Shown one piece after another: positions 51,451 through 61,039 of a stretch of DNA of 64,000 bases (within the stretch, counting starts at the first letter, position 1; each line of letters opens with the position of its first letter). The notes beneath the pieces were generated by a model that had not been told where the DNA came from, did no database searches, and was given only the letters and a program-made list of their open reading frames with translations. The position numbers were made by a program, and so were the translations under genes. This DNA comes from Haematobacter genomosp. 1 (lineage in GTDB: Bacteria; Pseudomonadota; Alphaproteobacteria; Rhodobacterales; Rhodobacteraceae). The stretch covers positions 1 through 64,000 of the forward strand of contig NZ_NIPW01000005.1 of NCBI RefSeq assembly GCF_002196855.1, written 5' to 3'.

Positions 51451-52056
51451 TCAGGAGCGCAGGAACGCGGCCATCCGCGATATTTCTTCCTGACGCACTT
51501 CGTGGCCGCCATCATGCAGCTGAAGGTCCACATCCGCGCCTTGACCCCTGAGCCAGCCGGCGAGCTGTTCGGTTTGGGCAAGGGGGCAGATCGGATCGCG
51601 TCTGCCCGCGGTGATCAGTACCTCGCGTCCGGCGAGCCCGGCGTTCGGTTCGGGTGTCCATGGGATCAACGGATGCATGAGTACCGTGCGGTCCAGCAGT
51701 TCCGGGGCCCGGAACAAGACGGAGGCAAGAATGTTCGCCCCGTTGGAATAGCCCAAGGCATAGACCGCCGCATTTGGATGCGCTGTGCGATGGTGGCGGA
51801 TGAAGGCCGCCATCTTTTCCGTCGCCCGGTCCAGGTCGGCCATGTCATAGACGCCCTCTCCCGTGCGGCGGAAGAAGCGCGCGGCCCCGTGTTCGGACAC
51901 ATCGCCACGGGGCGAGACAAGGCCCGCGCCGGGCAGAATCTGCTCCACCAGTCCGGCGAACTGATGCTCGTCCCCGCCGGTGCCGTGCAGGGCAAGCACC
52001 AGCGGCTGGCCGGGGGCGGGAGCGCGGGCGATATGGTGATAGCTGTCGAGGGGCAT
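51451..52056 (-). CDS. Alpha/beta-hydrolase esterase (MhqD-like carboxylesterase)
   Basis: 201 residues of the phospholipase/carboxylesterase family. It has LALHGTGGDEHQF (oxyanion region), the nucleophile Ser in ALGYSNGAN, Asp in TAGRRDPICP and His in LHDGGHEV. Start at 52056 after AAAGGAGC. It lies 68 bases downstream of a ring-cleaving dioxygenase gene on the same strand. The pair resembles MhqD/MhqO, which detoxify quinones in Bacillus. Confidence 0.87.
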   Translation of the reverse strand: MPLDSYHHIARAPAPGQPLVLALHGTGGDEHQFAGLVEQILPGAGLVSPRGDVSEHGAARFFRRTGEGVYDMADLDRATEKMAAFIRHHRTAHPNAAVYALGYSNGANILASVLFRAPELLDRTVLMHPLIPWTPEPNAGLAGREVLITAGRRDPICPLAQTEQLAGWLRGQGADVDLQLHDGGHEVRQEEISRMAAFLRS

Positions 52057-52124
52057 GGAATGCTCCTTTCGTGTGGAGCGCGCCGCCGCCCTGTGGCCTG
52101 CGGCGCGCCGTGAAACGGGATGGC

Positions 52125-53057
52125 TCAATCCGTGATAGGCGTCAGGAGCCGCTCGATCTGCGGGCGGAGATGGGCGTGCTGCGTCGGCAGTTTCAGGGCT
52201 TCGCCGAGATGCGCGGTATCCTCGTCCCGGTCAAAACCCGGCTCGTTGGTCGCCACCTCGAACAGCACACCGCCCGGGGTACGGAAGTAGATCGCCCAGA
52301 AGTAGTCCCGGTCGATCACCGGCGTCACGTGATAGCCCGTGTCCATCAACGCCTTGCGCACCTCAAGCTGCGCGGCACGGTCCGGCACGGCGAAGGCCAC
52401 GTGGTGTACGGAACCGGCACCTTGACGGGCGGGCGGTGCGCCGGGCAGCACTTCAAGGTCGATGAAATCGGCGCCGTTGCCGTCCTTCACACCAAAGCGC
52501 GTGATGTCGCCCTGCCGGTCTATTTCCTCATAGCCCATGAAACGGAGCAGCTCGCTCGTCGCCCCTCCGTCGCGGAGCCGCATGGAAACGCTGTGGAAGC
52601 CGTGAACGCCCTCATCCGCGGCGACCGGGCCCCCCGCCCAAGGGGCGCGACTGTCGTCTGCCACTTCGACCAGAACGAACCCATCGCCATCAGGCCCCTG
52701 GAAGCGCAGGCGTTTCTCACCGAAGACCTCTTCCTCCTTCATGCCGCCGATATTGTAACCCGACAGCCGCTCCTTCCAGTAGGGGAGCGATCCTTTGGGC
52801 ACGGAGAAGACCGTTTCGCCCACTTCTCCCGTGCCGGGACGACCGCGCACGATATGGGGGAAGGGAAAATAGGTCATAACCGAACCGGGCGTGCCCACTT
52901 CGTCACCATAGTAGAGGTGATAGACATCGGGCGCGTCGAAGTTCACCGTTTTCTTCACCCGACGCAGGCCGAGTGTCTTGGTGAAGAAATCGTTGTTCTG
53001 CTGGGCATCCGCGGCCATGGAGGTGACGTGGTGAAGCCCTTTGATCTGTTTCAGCAT
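52125..53057 (-). CDS. Ring-cleaving dioxygenase, VOC family (MhqO-like)
   Basis: 310 residues with two VOC (glyoxalase/extradiol) domains. Metal ligands are plausible in GLHHVTSMAAD (about 7-17), SVHHVAFAVPD (about 180-190) and LFEVATNEPGF (Glu, about 250). Family name is MhqO, a putative hydroquinone dioxygenase. The ATG at 53057 follows AAAGGGA. Divergent from a LysR regulator with a clear LysR box in the gap. Function on quinone-like electrophiles is inferred from family. Confidence 0.87.
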   Translation of the reverse strand: MLKQIKGLHHVTSMAADAQQNNDFFTKTLGLRRVKKTVNFDAPDVYHLYYGDEVGTPGSVMTYFPFPHIVRGRPGTGEVGETVFSVPKGSLPYWKERLSGYNIGGMKEEEVFGEKRLRFQGPDGDGFVLVEVADDSRAPWAGGPVAADEGVHGFHSVSMRLRDGGATSELLRFMGYEEIDRQGDITRFGVKDGNGADFIDLEVLPGAPPARQGAGSVHHVAFAVPDRAAQLEVRKALMDTGYHVTPVIDRDYFWAIYFRTPGGVLFEVATNEPGFDRDEDTAHLGEALKLPTQHAHLRPQIERLLTPITD

Positions 53058-53163
53058 GGTCGATCCCTTTCCGAGAACGGAGGGCCGATGGAGCACCTCC
53101 TGCTGTCTTGGGAACAAGATGGGTCGGATCACCCCACAAGAGAACATTCATAATATTGCATTG

Positions 53164-53186
53164 ATTATTGCATGTGACGTAATAAT
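53164..53186. promoter_or_regulatory. LysR-type box between dioxygenase and lysR genes
   Basis: ATTATT-N11-AATAAT, a perfect dyad with the T-N11-A architecture of LysR-family sites, seven bases before the lysR start. An AT-rich direct repeat (ATTGCATTGATTATTGCAT) overlaps it. Fits autorepression and control of the divergent dioxygenase-esterase genes. Confidence 0.65.
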
Positions 53187-53192
53187 GAAGAT

Positions 53193-54092
53193 ATGGGCGA
53201 ACTCGAATCCCTCCGCACCTTCCTGACCGTCGCAGAGACGCGGAGCTTTACCGGCGCAGCGCGGTTGCTTGGCACCACACCCGCCTCCGTCACCCGGACG
53301 ATTGCCGCGCTGGAAGATCGGCTGGGCGTCCAACTTTTGCTGAGGACGACCCGGCAGGTGTCGCTGACATCGGCGGGAGCAGGCTATCTTGAGCGCGTGG
53401 CGCCACTCGTCAGGCAGATCGAAGTCGCGACGGAGGAGACACGTTCCCAGCATGGGGTGACTGCCGGAACGTTGCGCATCGCCGCGCCGATGTCGCTCGG
53501 TCAGCGGGTATTGCCTGCCGTGCTGTCACAGTTTGCGGCGCGTCACGGCGGCACGCATGTCTCCGTCGTTCTGTCGGATCGTTTCATCGATATTGTCGGA
53601 GAAGATTTCGATCTCGCCATCCGAATCTCTGGGCCACCGGCGGATAAATCCACTGTCTGGCGAAAGCTCTGCGATGTCCCCCGGCTGTTGGTGGCCTCCC
53701 CCCGTTATCTCGCCGCGCGGGGCACGCCACAGGAACCGGAAGACTTAACGGAGCATGACTGCCTTGGATATGCCGAGGATGCACGCGAACCGATCTGGGA
53801 TTTGTCTTCGGGCGCCCGTCGCAGGAGCCACCGCGCAAAAGGCATATTCAGCGCGAACAACGGTGATCTGCTGGCCGATCTTGCGTTGAGCGGAGAGGGG
53901 ATCGCGCTCCTCCCCCGCTTCATTGTCGCCCAGTCGCTGGCCGAGGGCCGGTTGAGACCGGTTCTGCCGGATTGGCGGCCTCCCCCGGTCTGGCTCACGC
54001 TCTATTACCCGCCCTATGAGCGGTTGCCGGTGCGAGTCGCGACGTTCTCGGACTTCTTCGAGGTCTATGTGAAGGAGACGCGTCCCCTGTAA
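53193..54092 (+). CDS. LysR-family transcriptional regulator
   Basis: 299 residues. N-terminal HTH: ESLRTFLTVAETRSFTGAARLLGTTPASVTRTIAALEDRLGVQLL, followed by a LysR substrate domain (GTLRIAAPMSLGQRVLPAVL, about 90 onward). Divergent from the MhqO/MhqD-like pair, with a LysR box in the 135-base gap, so it likely controls them. Effector unknown. Confidence 0.92.
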   Translation: MGELESLRTFLTVAETRSFTGAARLLGTTPASVTRTIAALEDRLGVQLLLRTTRQVSLTSAGAGYLERVAPLVRQIEVATEETRSQHGVTAGTLRIAAPMSLGQRVLPAVLSQFAARHGGTHVSVVLSDRFIDIVGEDFDLAIRISGPPADKSTVWRKLCDVPRLLVASPRYLAARGTPQEPEDLTEHDCLGYAEDAREPIWDLSSGARRRSHRAKGIFSANNGDLLADLALSGEGIALLPRFIVAQSLAEGRLRPVLPDWRPPPVWLTLYYPPYERLPVRVATFSDFFEVYVKETRPL

Positions 54093-54108
54093 GCCTCTGG
54101 GGCCACAG

Positions 54109-54747
54109 TCATCGCGCGGCGTCAAGCTCTCGCTTCTTCGGGAAATACCAGCGCATCACCTTGCGCAGCTCATCCGAATTGGGCCGTGCCCAGTTCCGCA
54201 TGAGTTCGCAGCCGAAAGCGATGGCAGTGGTCGGCTGGGCACCCGCAGCTTCGATCCTGCGAAGGGCGCTTTCATGCGAAACGGGGGAAATCCCGCCGAC
54301 CGCATCGACCACCGGATAGACCTCGTATCCCTCCCTGAGCATGTCGAGGGTGGGGAAGGCAAGACAGACCTCAGTCCAGAGGGCTGCGATCACGACCTTC
54401 TTTCGGCCCGTCGCCTCCACTGCGGCACGGAAGTCCGCGTCCTCCCACGCGTTCACGCCCGTTCGATCAATCTCCGGCACTCCCGGCAGGACATCGAGGA
54501 TTTCCTGCGCCGTCCCCTCGTTCACGCCCATATCCACCGCTACGGTCGAAAGGATGACGGGAACGTCAAATTCCCTTGCCAGCTTCGCCGCCGCGACGAC
54601 GTTCATCATCACCACCTCCTGCGGGGCGGATTTCACGGTCCGCACCTGCTCGGGTTGGTAATCGATGATGACGAGCACACAGTTCTCCGGCGTCAGAAGG
54701 CTGTCGGCCTTCGGATCGCGGATCGGTTCGGGATCGAGTTTCGGCAT
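54109..54747 (-). CDS. Isochorismatase-family hydrolase (YcaC-like)
   Basis: 212-residue cysteine hydrolase. Expected triad: Asp in LVIIDYQPEQ (about 29), Lys in GRKKVVIAAL (about 115) and Cys in WTEVCLAF (about 126). YcaC/nicotinamidase-like proteins hydrolyse amides or isochorismate-like ethers; substrate unknown. The ATG at 54747 begins with a charged N-terminal extension. Nine bases separate it from the small GNAT gene upstream on the same strand. Converges on lysR. Confidence 0.87.
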   Translation of the reverse strand: MPKLDPEPIRDPKADSLLTPENCVLVIIDYQPEQVRTVKSAPQEVVMMNVVAAAKLAREFDVPVILSTVAVDMGVNEGTAQEILDVLPGVPEIDRTGVNAWEDADFRAAVEATGRKKVVIAALWTEVCLAFPTLDMLREGYEVYPVVDAVGGISPVSHESALRRIEAAGAQPTTAIAFGCELMRNWARPNSDELRKVMRWYFPKKRELDAAR

Positions 54748-54756
54748 GGTCGCACC

Positions 54757-55080
54757 TCAGATTTGCGGCATTTCGCCCGGCGCCACTGACATGACATCGG
54801 ACCATTCGGGATGTTTCTCATATTGCGCACGGACATAGGGGCAGAGCGGAATGATCCGGGTGCCGCTTGCCCGCGCATCGTCAATCATATGTGCCACGAG
54901 GGCCGCCGCCGCGCCGGTCCCGCGGAGGCTGTCTGGCGCGCCGGTATGATCGGCCGAGATCACCCCATTGCCCCGGCGGGTATAGGTGATCTCCGCCACG
55001 CCATCATGGTCTGCCAGACTGGCGGTGAACCGCCCGTGACGGGCATCGCGCTCTTCCCGGCCGAAAATGAAATCGTTCAT
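54757..55080 (-). CDS. Small GNAT N-acetyltransferase (YjdJ type)
   Basis: 107 residues, matching the short GNAT-like domain (PF14542). Segments: AEITYTRRGNGVISADHT, DSLRGTGAAAALVAHMIDDARASG with the acetyl-CoA loop RGTGAA, and IIPLCPYVRAQYEKHPEW. Function of the family is unclear. Shares a probable transcript with the isochorismatase-like gene. Confidence 0.88.
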   Translation of the reverse strand: MNDFIFGREERDARHGRFTASLADHDGVAEITYTRRGNGVISADHTGAPDSLRGTGAAAALVAHMIDDARASGTRIIPLCPYVRAQYEKHPEWSDVMSVAPGEMPQI

Positions 55081-55154
55081 GCAGTGCTTCCCCCTCTCCC
55101 GGAAGATGGGTCTTTGGACAGTTCTTCAAGTGCTGCTCTTCGGGTGCCGGTCCT

Positions 55155-56114
55155 TCAACTTTGCGGATCCGGGGAGAGAACGTTGAGGATGTCGATGAGT
55201 TTCCGGTCCCGCTCCGCCGCAAGATCGGCGATGCTGCGGTCGCCCACTTCCTGCTGCACGCCTTCGACAAGCTGCTCACGGAGCGCGGCATCCATCACCG
55301 GCGTACCCAGATCGGCCCACCATGTCTGCATCGCGGGCACGAGGTGGTCGTAGAAATGGGCCATGCCGCCCGTGCCGCCGCCAAGATGAAAGGTCAGATG
55401 CGGCCCCATGATTGCCCATCGGAGGCCCGGCCCCTCGCTGATCGCGAGGTCCACATCCTCAACGCTCGCCACACCGGATTGCACGAGATAGGCGGCCTCT
55501 TTCCAGAGCGCGGCCTGTAGGCGGTTGGCGATATGCCCCGGCACCTCCTTGCGGACGCGGATCGCGCGCTTGCCATGCGCATTGAAGAAGGCGACCGCCC
55601 AATCCGCCGCCGCCTCCTCGGAGGTTTGCTGCCCTCCGACGATCTCCACCAGTGGAATGAGATGCGGGGGGTTGAACGGATGCGCGACGACCAGCCGTTG
55701 AGGATGCGCCATGCCGGTCTGCATGTCGCTCGCCTTCAGGCCGGAAGTGGAGGAGCCGATGACCCGATCGACCGGCAGCGCGGCGTCGATTTCGGACAGC
55801 AGTTTCTGTTTCAGCTCCAACCGCTCCGGCGCGTTCTCCTGAACGTAGTCAGCCCCCTCGACGGCCTGAATATGGCTCTCCCAGATGGAGAAGCGGGCCA
55901 GAGCCTCCTGCGCACTGCCGCTCGCGCCAAGTGCCGCAAGCTGGGGCCAGCAGGCGGCCACCAGTCCGGGTGCTGCCTCCCGAGCGGCGGGCGAGGGGTC
56001 GCTGCACCGAACTGTGAAACCCTGGGCCAGAAACCATGCGGACCAGGACGCGCCGATCGTGCCGCCGCCGATCACCGCTACTGTTTTTACATTCTCAAGA
56101 TCGATCAACGGCAT
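55155..56114 (-). CDS. 3-hydroxyacyl-CoA/L-carnitine dehydrogenase family protein
   Basis: 319 residues. The NAD motif is VAVIGGGTIGASWSAWFLAQG near the N-terminus, followed by the 3HCDH signature VAHPFNPPHLIPLVEIVGG and a C-terminal helical domain with GPGLRWAIMGPHLTFHLGGG. Length and WAIMGP pattern fit carnitine 3-dehydrogenase without the fused thioesterase seen in some homologues. No carnitine-pathway neighbours are present, so a hydroxyacid or hydroxyacyl-CoA substrate remains possible. ATG at 56114 follows GGAGGGG. Confidence 0.83.
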   Translation of the reverse strand: MPLIDLENVKTVAVIGGGTIGASWSAWFLAQGFTVRCSDPSPAAREAAPGLVAACWPQLAALGASGSAQEALARFSIWESHIQAVEGADYVQENAPERLELKQKLLSEIDAALPVDRVIGSSTSGLKASDMQTGMAHPQRLVVAHPFNPPHLIPLVEIVGGQQTSEEAAADWAVAFFNAHGKRAIRVRKEVPGHIANRLQAALWKEAAYLVQSGVASVEDVDLAISEGPGLRWAIMGPHLTFHLGGGTGGMAHFYDHLVPAMQTWWADLGTPVMDAALREQLVEGVQQEVGDRSIADLAAERDRKLIDILNVLSPDPQS

Positions 56115-56269
56115 AAGGCCCCTCCCGTGCATGATGCACTGCGGAGGCTAGCGGTGTAATGGTTGCCCTGCAACGGCAGAGGAGAGAGAGGAATTGTCGG
56201 CATTGCCATCTGCCCCCTCCATGCCATATCCCTCACGGGCAGCGATCCTCCGTGGAGCTTCTTTCCGGC

Positions 56270-59200
56270 ATGCAGGAACCCAAGACCCAGAACCCGCACC
56301 TCCGCAGTGAAATCGAAGCGTTCCTGTCTGATCTCCTGATGATCGAGGACGAGGCGCGGCTCGGTGCAACACTGTCGGCAGCCAATGAAGCCATGCGGCA
56401 GGCGGGCGAGAATTCCGGCTGGCCTCTCGGCGGCGGCGCCTGCGGCGAGATATTGCGCCGGGGGGCTTTCTCGACGGAGCTGGCGGGTCCGGTGTCGGAC
56501 TGGGGCGCCGCGATGCGCATGACTGTGGCGAACATGCTGGAGACACCCGTCCCGACGGCGCTGATGTGGGGGACGGCCGGCGCCCTTTTCTATAACGACA
56601 GCTATGCGCCGCTGCTCGGCTCGCGGCATCCTGTGGCGATGGGGCGCTCTGCTCTCTCCGTGTTGCCGGAGGTTGCTGACTGGAACGGTGACATTCTGCG
56701 CCGGGTCTTTGCGGGAGAGACGCCTGCCTACCGGAACCAGCGTCTTCGGCTGCATGATGGAGACCATGAGACGGAACATGTGTTCGACCTGTTCTATGCG
56801 CCGGTGCGGGACTTCGGCGGCGAGATCAGGGGTGCATTGTGCAAGGTGGTGGAAAATACCGCCCGGATTAACGCGGAAACCGCCCTTGCGCGGCGCGAAG
56901 CGGAGCTCGCCTCGCTGACCAATGCCATGCCTGCGCTTGTCGCGCTCGTGGATACCGATCTGACCTATCGCTTCGCCAACGACTACTACCGACAGCTTCT
57001 GGGTCATGACCCGGCGGCGATGATCGGCCGGACCATCCCCGAAATGATCGGGCCCGCGCTGATGGAGGACCGGGAACCCGGACTGCGGAGAGCCTTGCAG
57101 GGCGAAGACGTGCAGGACTATTTCCACCTGCGCGATCTCAAGGGGGAACTGCATTACTTTGCCGTGAGGTATCTGCCTCAGCGGGATGCTACGACGGGTG
57201 AGATCATGGGGATCATGATTCTCGCCTTTGACGAAACGGATCGTGTTGCCCGGCAGGAAGAGCTGACCTATTCCAACCACCGCTTCAGGCGCGCCATCGA
57301 TGCGGTTCATGGAGTGCTGTGGACCAACAGCGCCGATGGGCGGATGGTCGGGGAGCAACCCGGCTGGGCCAGCCTGACCGGTCAGTCCGAGGGTGAGTAT
57401 CAGGGCTATGGCTGGGCCAACGCGCTGCATCCCGACGATGTGGAGCCGAGCATCGCGGCATGGCAACGGGCCGTGGCGACAAGGGGTGTGTTCGAATACG
57501 AGCACCGCGTCCGCCGTCACGATGACGTCTGGCGGACCTTCGCGGTCCGTGCCGTGCCGGTCATCGGTTCGGACGGGCAGATTCGCGAATGGGTGGGCGT
57601 CCATACCGACATCACCCATCAGCGGGCTGCCGAGGCTGCATTGCGCGAGCAGGCCGAGACGCTTGCCGCCGAGGTCCGTCAGCGCGAGCGCGCCGAGGCC
57701 GATCTTCGCCTGCTGAACGAAGCGTTGGAAGCACGCGTCATCAGCGAGATCTCCGAACGGCGCGATGCGGAAAAGAAGCTCGCCCATGCGCAGAAAATGG
57801 AGTCGCTGGGCAAGCTCACCGGCGGGGTCGCGCATGATTTCAACAACCTGTTGCAGGTGGTTTCCGGCAATCTGCAGCTGCTTGCCCGCGATGTCGGCGG
57901 CATTCCGCGCGCGGAAACGCGTGTGGCAAGCGCCATGGCCGGGCTGCAGCGGGGGGCGAAGCTTGCCGCTCAGCTTCTTGCCTTCGGGCGGAGGCAGGCG
58001 CTGGAGCCGAAAGTGGTCAATGTCGGCAGGTTCATCAGTGGAATGGACGAGCTGCTCCGTCGTGCCCTTGGCGAAGGGGTGGAGGTGGAAACGATCCTTG
58101 GCGGCGGGTTGTGGAACACGTTCATCGATCAGGCGCAGGTGGAGAATGCTCTCCTCAACCTTGCCATCAACGCGCGGGACGCGATGGAGGGAAGCGGGCG
58201 GCTGACGATCGAGGTGGCCAACGCACATCTGGATGACGATTATGCCCGGCAGCATGACGAAGTGACCCCGGGTCAATACGTGATGATCGCCGTCTCGGAC
58301 ACCGGCTGCGGCATTCCGCCCGAGATCGCGGAGAAGGTGTTCGAGCCGTTCTTCACGACCAAGGGGGAGGGCAAGGGCTCCGGCCTTGGCCTTTCCATGG
58401 TCTATGGATTCGTCAAACAGTCCGGGGGCCATGTGAAGCTCTATTCGGAGCAGGGGCATGGCACCACGATCAAGCTCTATCTGCCGCGTTCGCTGGAGGC
58501 GGAGGATATCGCGGTCCTGCGCGATGAGGGCCAGATCGTCGGCGGTCATGAGACTGTGCTGGTGGTCGAGGATGATGACGAGGTGCGCGCCATCGTCGTG
58601 GATATGCTGAAAGACCTCGGCTATCGCGTGCTGAAGGCGCCAGACGCCTCTGCCGCGCTGAATGTCGTCGAAAGTGGTGTGCCCATCGACCTTATCTTTA
58701 CCGATGTCGTCATGCCGGGACCGCTGAAAAGCCCCGATCTCGCCCGCAAGGCGCGGGAGCGCATACCGGGCGTCGCAGTGCTGTTCACCTCCGGCTATAC
58801 GGAGAACTCCATCGTGCATGGGGGGCGGCTCGACGCGGGCGTGGAGCTGCTTTCCAAGCCCTACACCCGCGAGGCTCTGGCCCGGAAGCTCCGCCATGTG
58901 CTTGCCAACCGCGATCAGCAGGCGGGTGGAGGGCGCAGCGGCAGTGCCGACACCCGTGCAACGGCACGCTCCGCTCTCCGGGTGCTTCTCGTGGAGGACG
59001 ACCCGTTGATCCGCATGGACACGGCGGAAATCCTGCGGGAAGAAGGCATGACCGTTGAAGAGGCGGGGAGCGCGGAAGCCGCGTTGCGGCTGCTCTCCTC
59101 CCAATCGTTCGATGTGCTGGTGAGCGACTATCACCTGCCCGGGCTGTCCGGGGCGGCGTTGGCGCGGCAGGCGGCTGAGCTTCAGAAGACCATCAGGGTG

Positions 59201-59323
59201 GTCTTCGCCACGGGAGACGCAGCGGCCGTGGCGCCGGGTGCGGCGGAAAGCGTGCTGGCCAAGCCATATACGGTAGAGGCGCTGGTGAATGCCGTCAGGG
59301 GGCAGGGGGCGGTCGAGAGCTGA
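56270..59323 (+). CDS. Soluble hybrid histidine kinase (PAS-PAS-HisKA-HATPase-REC-REC)
   Basis: 1017 residues with no membrane segment. An N-terminal sensory region (about 1-200, GAF/PAS-like), PAS about 215-340 ([22 protein letters not shown]), PAS/PAC about 345-470 ([10 protein letters not shown]), coiled coil, HisKA with His522 ([12 protein letters not shown]), HATPase with [19 protein letters not shown] and GSGLGLSM. Two receiver domains follow, Asp812 (IFTDVVMPG) and Asp953 (LVSDYHLPG). The G-H-DFNNLL kinase type often works with redox or light-sensing PAS domains. Start at ATG 56270; earlier in-frame codons lack conserved sequence. The partner regulator is not in the window. Confidence 0.88.
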   Translation: MQEPKTQNPHLRSEIEAFLSDLLMIEDEARLGATLSAANEAMRQAGENSGWPLGGGACGEILRRGAFSTELAGPVSDWGAAMRMTVANMLETPVPTALMWGTAGALFYNDSYAPLLGSRHPVAMGRSALSVLPEVADWNGDILRRVFAGETPAYRNQRLRLHDGDHETEHVFDLFYAPVRDFGGEIRGALCKVVENTARINAETALARREAELASLTNAMPALVALVDTDLTYRFANDYYRQLLGHDPAAMIGRTIPEMIGPALMEDREPGLRRALQGEDVQDYFHLRDLKGELHYFAVRYLPQRDATTGEIMGIMILAFDETDRVARQEELTYSNHRFRRAIDAVHGVLWTNSADGRMVGEQPGWASLTGQSEGEYQGYGWANALHPDDVEPSIAAWQRAVATRGVFEYEHRVRRHDDVWRTFAVRAVPVIGSDGQIREWVGVHTDITHQRAAEAALREQAETLAAEVRQRERAEADLRLLNEALEARVISEISERRDAEKKLAHAQKMESLGKLTGGVAHDFNNLLQVVSGNLQLLARDVGGIPRAETRVASAMAGLQRGAKLAAQLLAFGRRQALEPKVVNVGRFISGMDELLRRALGEGVEVETILGGGLWNTFIDQAQVENALLNLAINARDAMEGSGRLTIEVANAHLDDDYARQHDEVTPGQYVMIAVSDTGCGIPPEIAEKVFEPFFTTKGEGKGSGLGLSMVYGFVKQSGGHVKLYSEQGHGTTIKLYLPRSLEAEDIAVLRDEGQIVGGHETVLVVEDDDEVRAIVVDMLKDLGYRVLKAPDASAALNVVESGVPIDLIFTDVVMPGPLKSPDLARKARERIPGVAVLFTSGYTENSIVHGGRLDAGVELLSKPYTREALARKLRHVLANRDQQAGGGRSGSADTRATARSALRVLLVEDDPLIRMDTAEILREEGMTVEEAGSAEAALRLLSSQSFDVLVSDYHLPGLSGAALARQAAELQKTIRVVFATGDAAAVAPGAAESVLAKPYTVEALVNAVRGQGAVES

Positions 59324-59335
59324 CTTCCCACCATG

Positions 59336-59743
59336 TCAGCCGGAGAGGGCGGCGAGGTAAAGCCTCACCGCCTCCTGAACATGCCGGAACCGGTCACCGC
59401 CCAGGTGCTTGCCGCCATACCACCGCGTCACGACGATCAGGTGATCGCGGAGCTCTGCCCGCTCGAGCATCCGCAGGATGACCATGCCAGCCCCGCTTTC
59501 GCCGTCATCGTTCTTGAGCGGGCCCCCCGCCGTCAGAAGCCCCCATGTGTTGTGGGTGGCCTTGGCGAATTTCCGGTGGCGCTTCAACTCGGTGAGCAAA
59601 GCGGTCGCCTCCGCCGCCGAGTGACAGGGCGCGCCGGAGACGGCGTAGCGGGAGCCGCGGTCTGAGATGATGTTGTCGAGCGTCAGCACAGGGAGGGGGT
59701 GACCCGTCCTTGGCCCCGCGTCAAGTGGCGCTGTCGATGACAT
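59336..59743 (-). CDS. IMPACT/YigZ-family (UPF0029) protein
   Basis: 135 residues corresponding to the N-terminal UPF0029 domain only: SRYAVSGAPCHSAAEATALLTELKRHRKFAKATHNTWG, KNDDGESGAGMVILRML and IVVTRWYGGKHLGGDRF. The C-terminal DUF1949 half of typical YigZ is missing, as in other short forms. Family members bind ribosomes or RNA-related factors; role unclear. The start overlaps the transaminase gene end by 23 bases. No clear ribosome site, so coupled translation is likely. Confidence 0.8.
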   Translation of the reverse strand: MSSTAPLDAGPRTGHPLPVLTLDNIISDRGSRYAVSGAPCHSAAEATALLTELKRHRKFAKATHNTWGLLTAGGPLKNDDGESGAGMVILRMLERAELRDHLIVVTRWYGGKHLGGDRFRHVQEAVRLYLAALSG

Positions 59744-60911
59744 CGAGGGCGGCGGTCACGGCGCTGCCCAGATCCCACTTCCGCCCCGTGACACGGCCGA
59801 GCGCCCCCGCGAGTGCGGTGAGGGCAAGCGGTACGTAAATCGGCTCTGCCGTCGGACCCATATGTCCGACCCGGACAAGCCGGTTCCAGGTATCCGCGCG
59901 CCCGGCGGAGATGACGACCCCATAGTGCTGCCGCATTGCGCTCCGCAGCGCCGTTTCCTCCACGCCGTCCGGCAGGCGGATGGCGGTGCAGGTCGCGGCG
60001 GCGGTTTCCTCCCGTGCGGGCCACAGGGCAAGGCCCATCGCCTTTACCCCCGCCCGCATGGCAGCGCCGGTGAGCGCATGACGCGCCCACACCGCCCGGG
60101 GCCCTTCGGCAAGGTAGCGGTCCAGCCCCGCGGCGAGGCCGTGAACTTCCGCGACCGAGGGGGAGAACGGGAAGGCGCGCGCCGGGTCCTCCATACCCTC
60201 CCAGTCGAGAATCGAGAGGAAGGATCCGCGAGGGCTCGCCGGATTGGCCCGCATCTTCTCCCATGCCCGCGGGGATACACCCAGCAACGTGAGCCCCGGC
60301 GGACACCCCAGACATTTGTTCGAGCCGGTAACCAGCAGGTCGATCCCCCAGCCTGCCATGTCCACTTCCATTCCGCCCCAGGACGACACCGCATCCACCA
60401 CAAGGAGTGCGCCATGCTCCCGAACCACCGCGCCGATCTCTGGCAACGGGTTCACCGTCCCGGAAGGGGTGTCGTGATGGCAGACCGCGACGACAGCGGT
60501 TTCGGGATGGCGGAGAAGGGTCTGCCGGACGGTCTCCGGGTCGATCACGGCGTCGAAGGCCGTGCGGATCTCTCTCACCACCCCGGCGTTGCGCGATAGC
60601 CACTGGCTGTAACCCGCCCCGTAAACGCCCGATGCTAGGTTCAGCACCGCGTCTCCCGGCGCGACCAGCGACAGCGCCGCAGCTTCCAGCCCAAGCACGG
60701 GTTCACCTTGCAGGATCACGGCCGTCGGGGCAGGCAGCGCGCGGCGCAGTTTCTCCAGCGTCGCAGTGTAAAGGGCACGAAAGGCCGGGTCGGCATCGGA
60801 AAGCACAGGCCGGGCGAGAGCCGAAAGCACTTCCGGGTAGCAGGTGACAGGGCCGGTCGTCAGGGTGAAAAGACTGCCGGCCTCTGGGGGAAGGGGCATC
60901 TTGATCTCCAT
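59721..60911 (-). CDS. Class V aminotransferase, probable pyridoxamine-pyruvate transaminase
   Basis: 396-residue fold-type I PLP enzyme. The PLP lysine is in SNKCLGCPPG. Several residues reported for Mesorhizobium loti PPAT appear conserved: Glu in QGEPVLGLEAA, Tyr in SGVYGAG, Cys directly after the lysine, and the Arg pair in AGRADTWNRLVRVGHMGPT. CHHDTPSGTVNPLPEIG and SWGGMEVD also match. It would convert pyridoxamine plus pyruvate to pyridoxal and alanine, the first step of vitamin B6 degradation. The rest of that pathway is not in this window. Alanine-glyoxylate aminotransferase is the alternative. Confidence 0.82.
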   Translation of the reverse strand: MEIKMPLPPEAGSLFTLTTGPVTCYPEVLSALARPVLSDADPAFRALYTATLEKLRRALPAPTAVILQGEPVLGLEAAALSLVAPGDAVLNLASGVYGAGYSQWLSRNAGVVREIRTAFDAVIDPETVRQTLLRHPETAVVAVCHHDTPSGTVNPLPEIGAVVREHGALLVVDAVSSWGGMEVDMAGWGIDLLVTGSNKCLGCPPGLTLLGVSPRAWEKMRANPASPRGSFLSILDWEGMEDPARAFPFSPSVAEVHGLAAGLDRYLAEGPRAVWARHALTGAAMRAGVKAMGLALWPAREETAAATCTAIRLPDGVEETALRSAMRQHYGVVISAGRADTWNRLVRVGHMGPTAEPIYVPLALTALAGALGRVTGRKWDLGSAVTAALDVIDSAT

Positions 60912-61039
60912 CAGGTCACGCCGACCCTAGACCCGGCGCGACGGGCAGGCAATGCACATGACACAGGCGGCGCCTCCGCTTGACAACGCTGGCGCCCCGG
61001 CTCACTCCGGCCGCGTGATGGAGAGTAGCGGAGCAGGTG

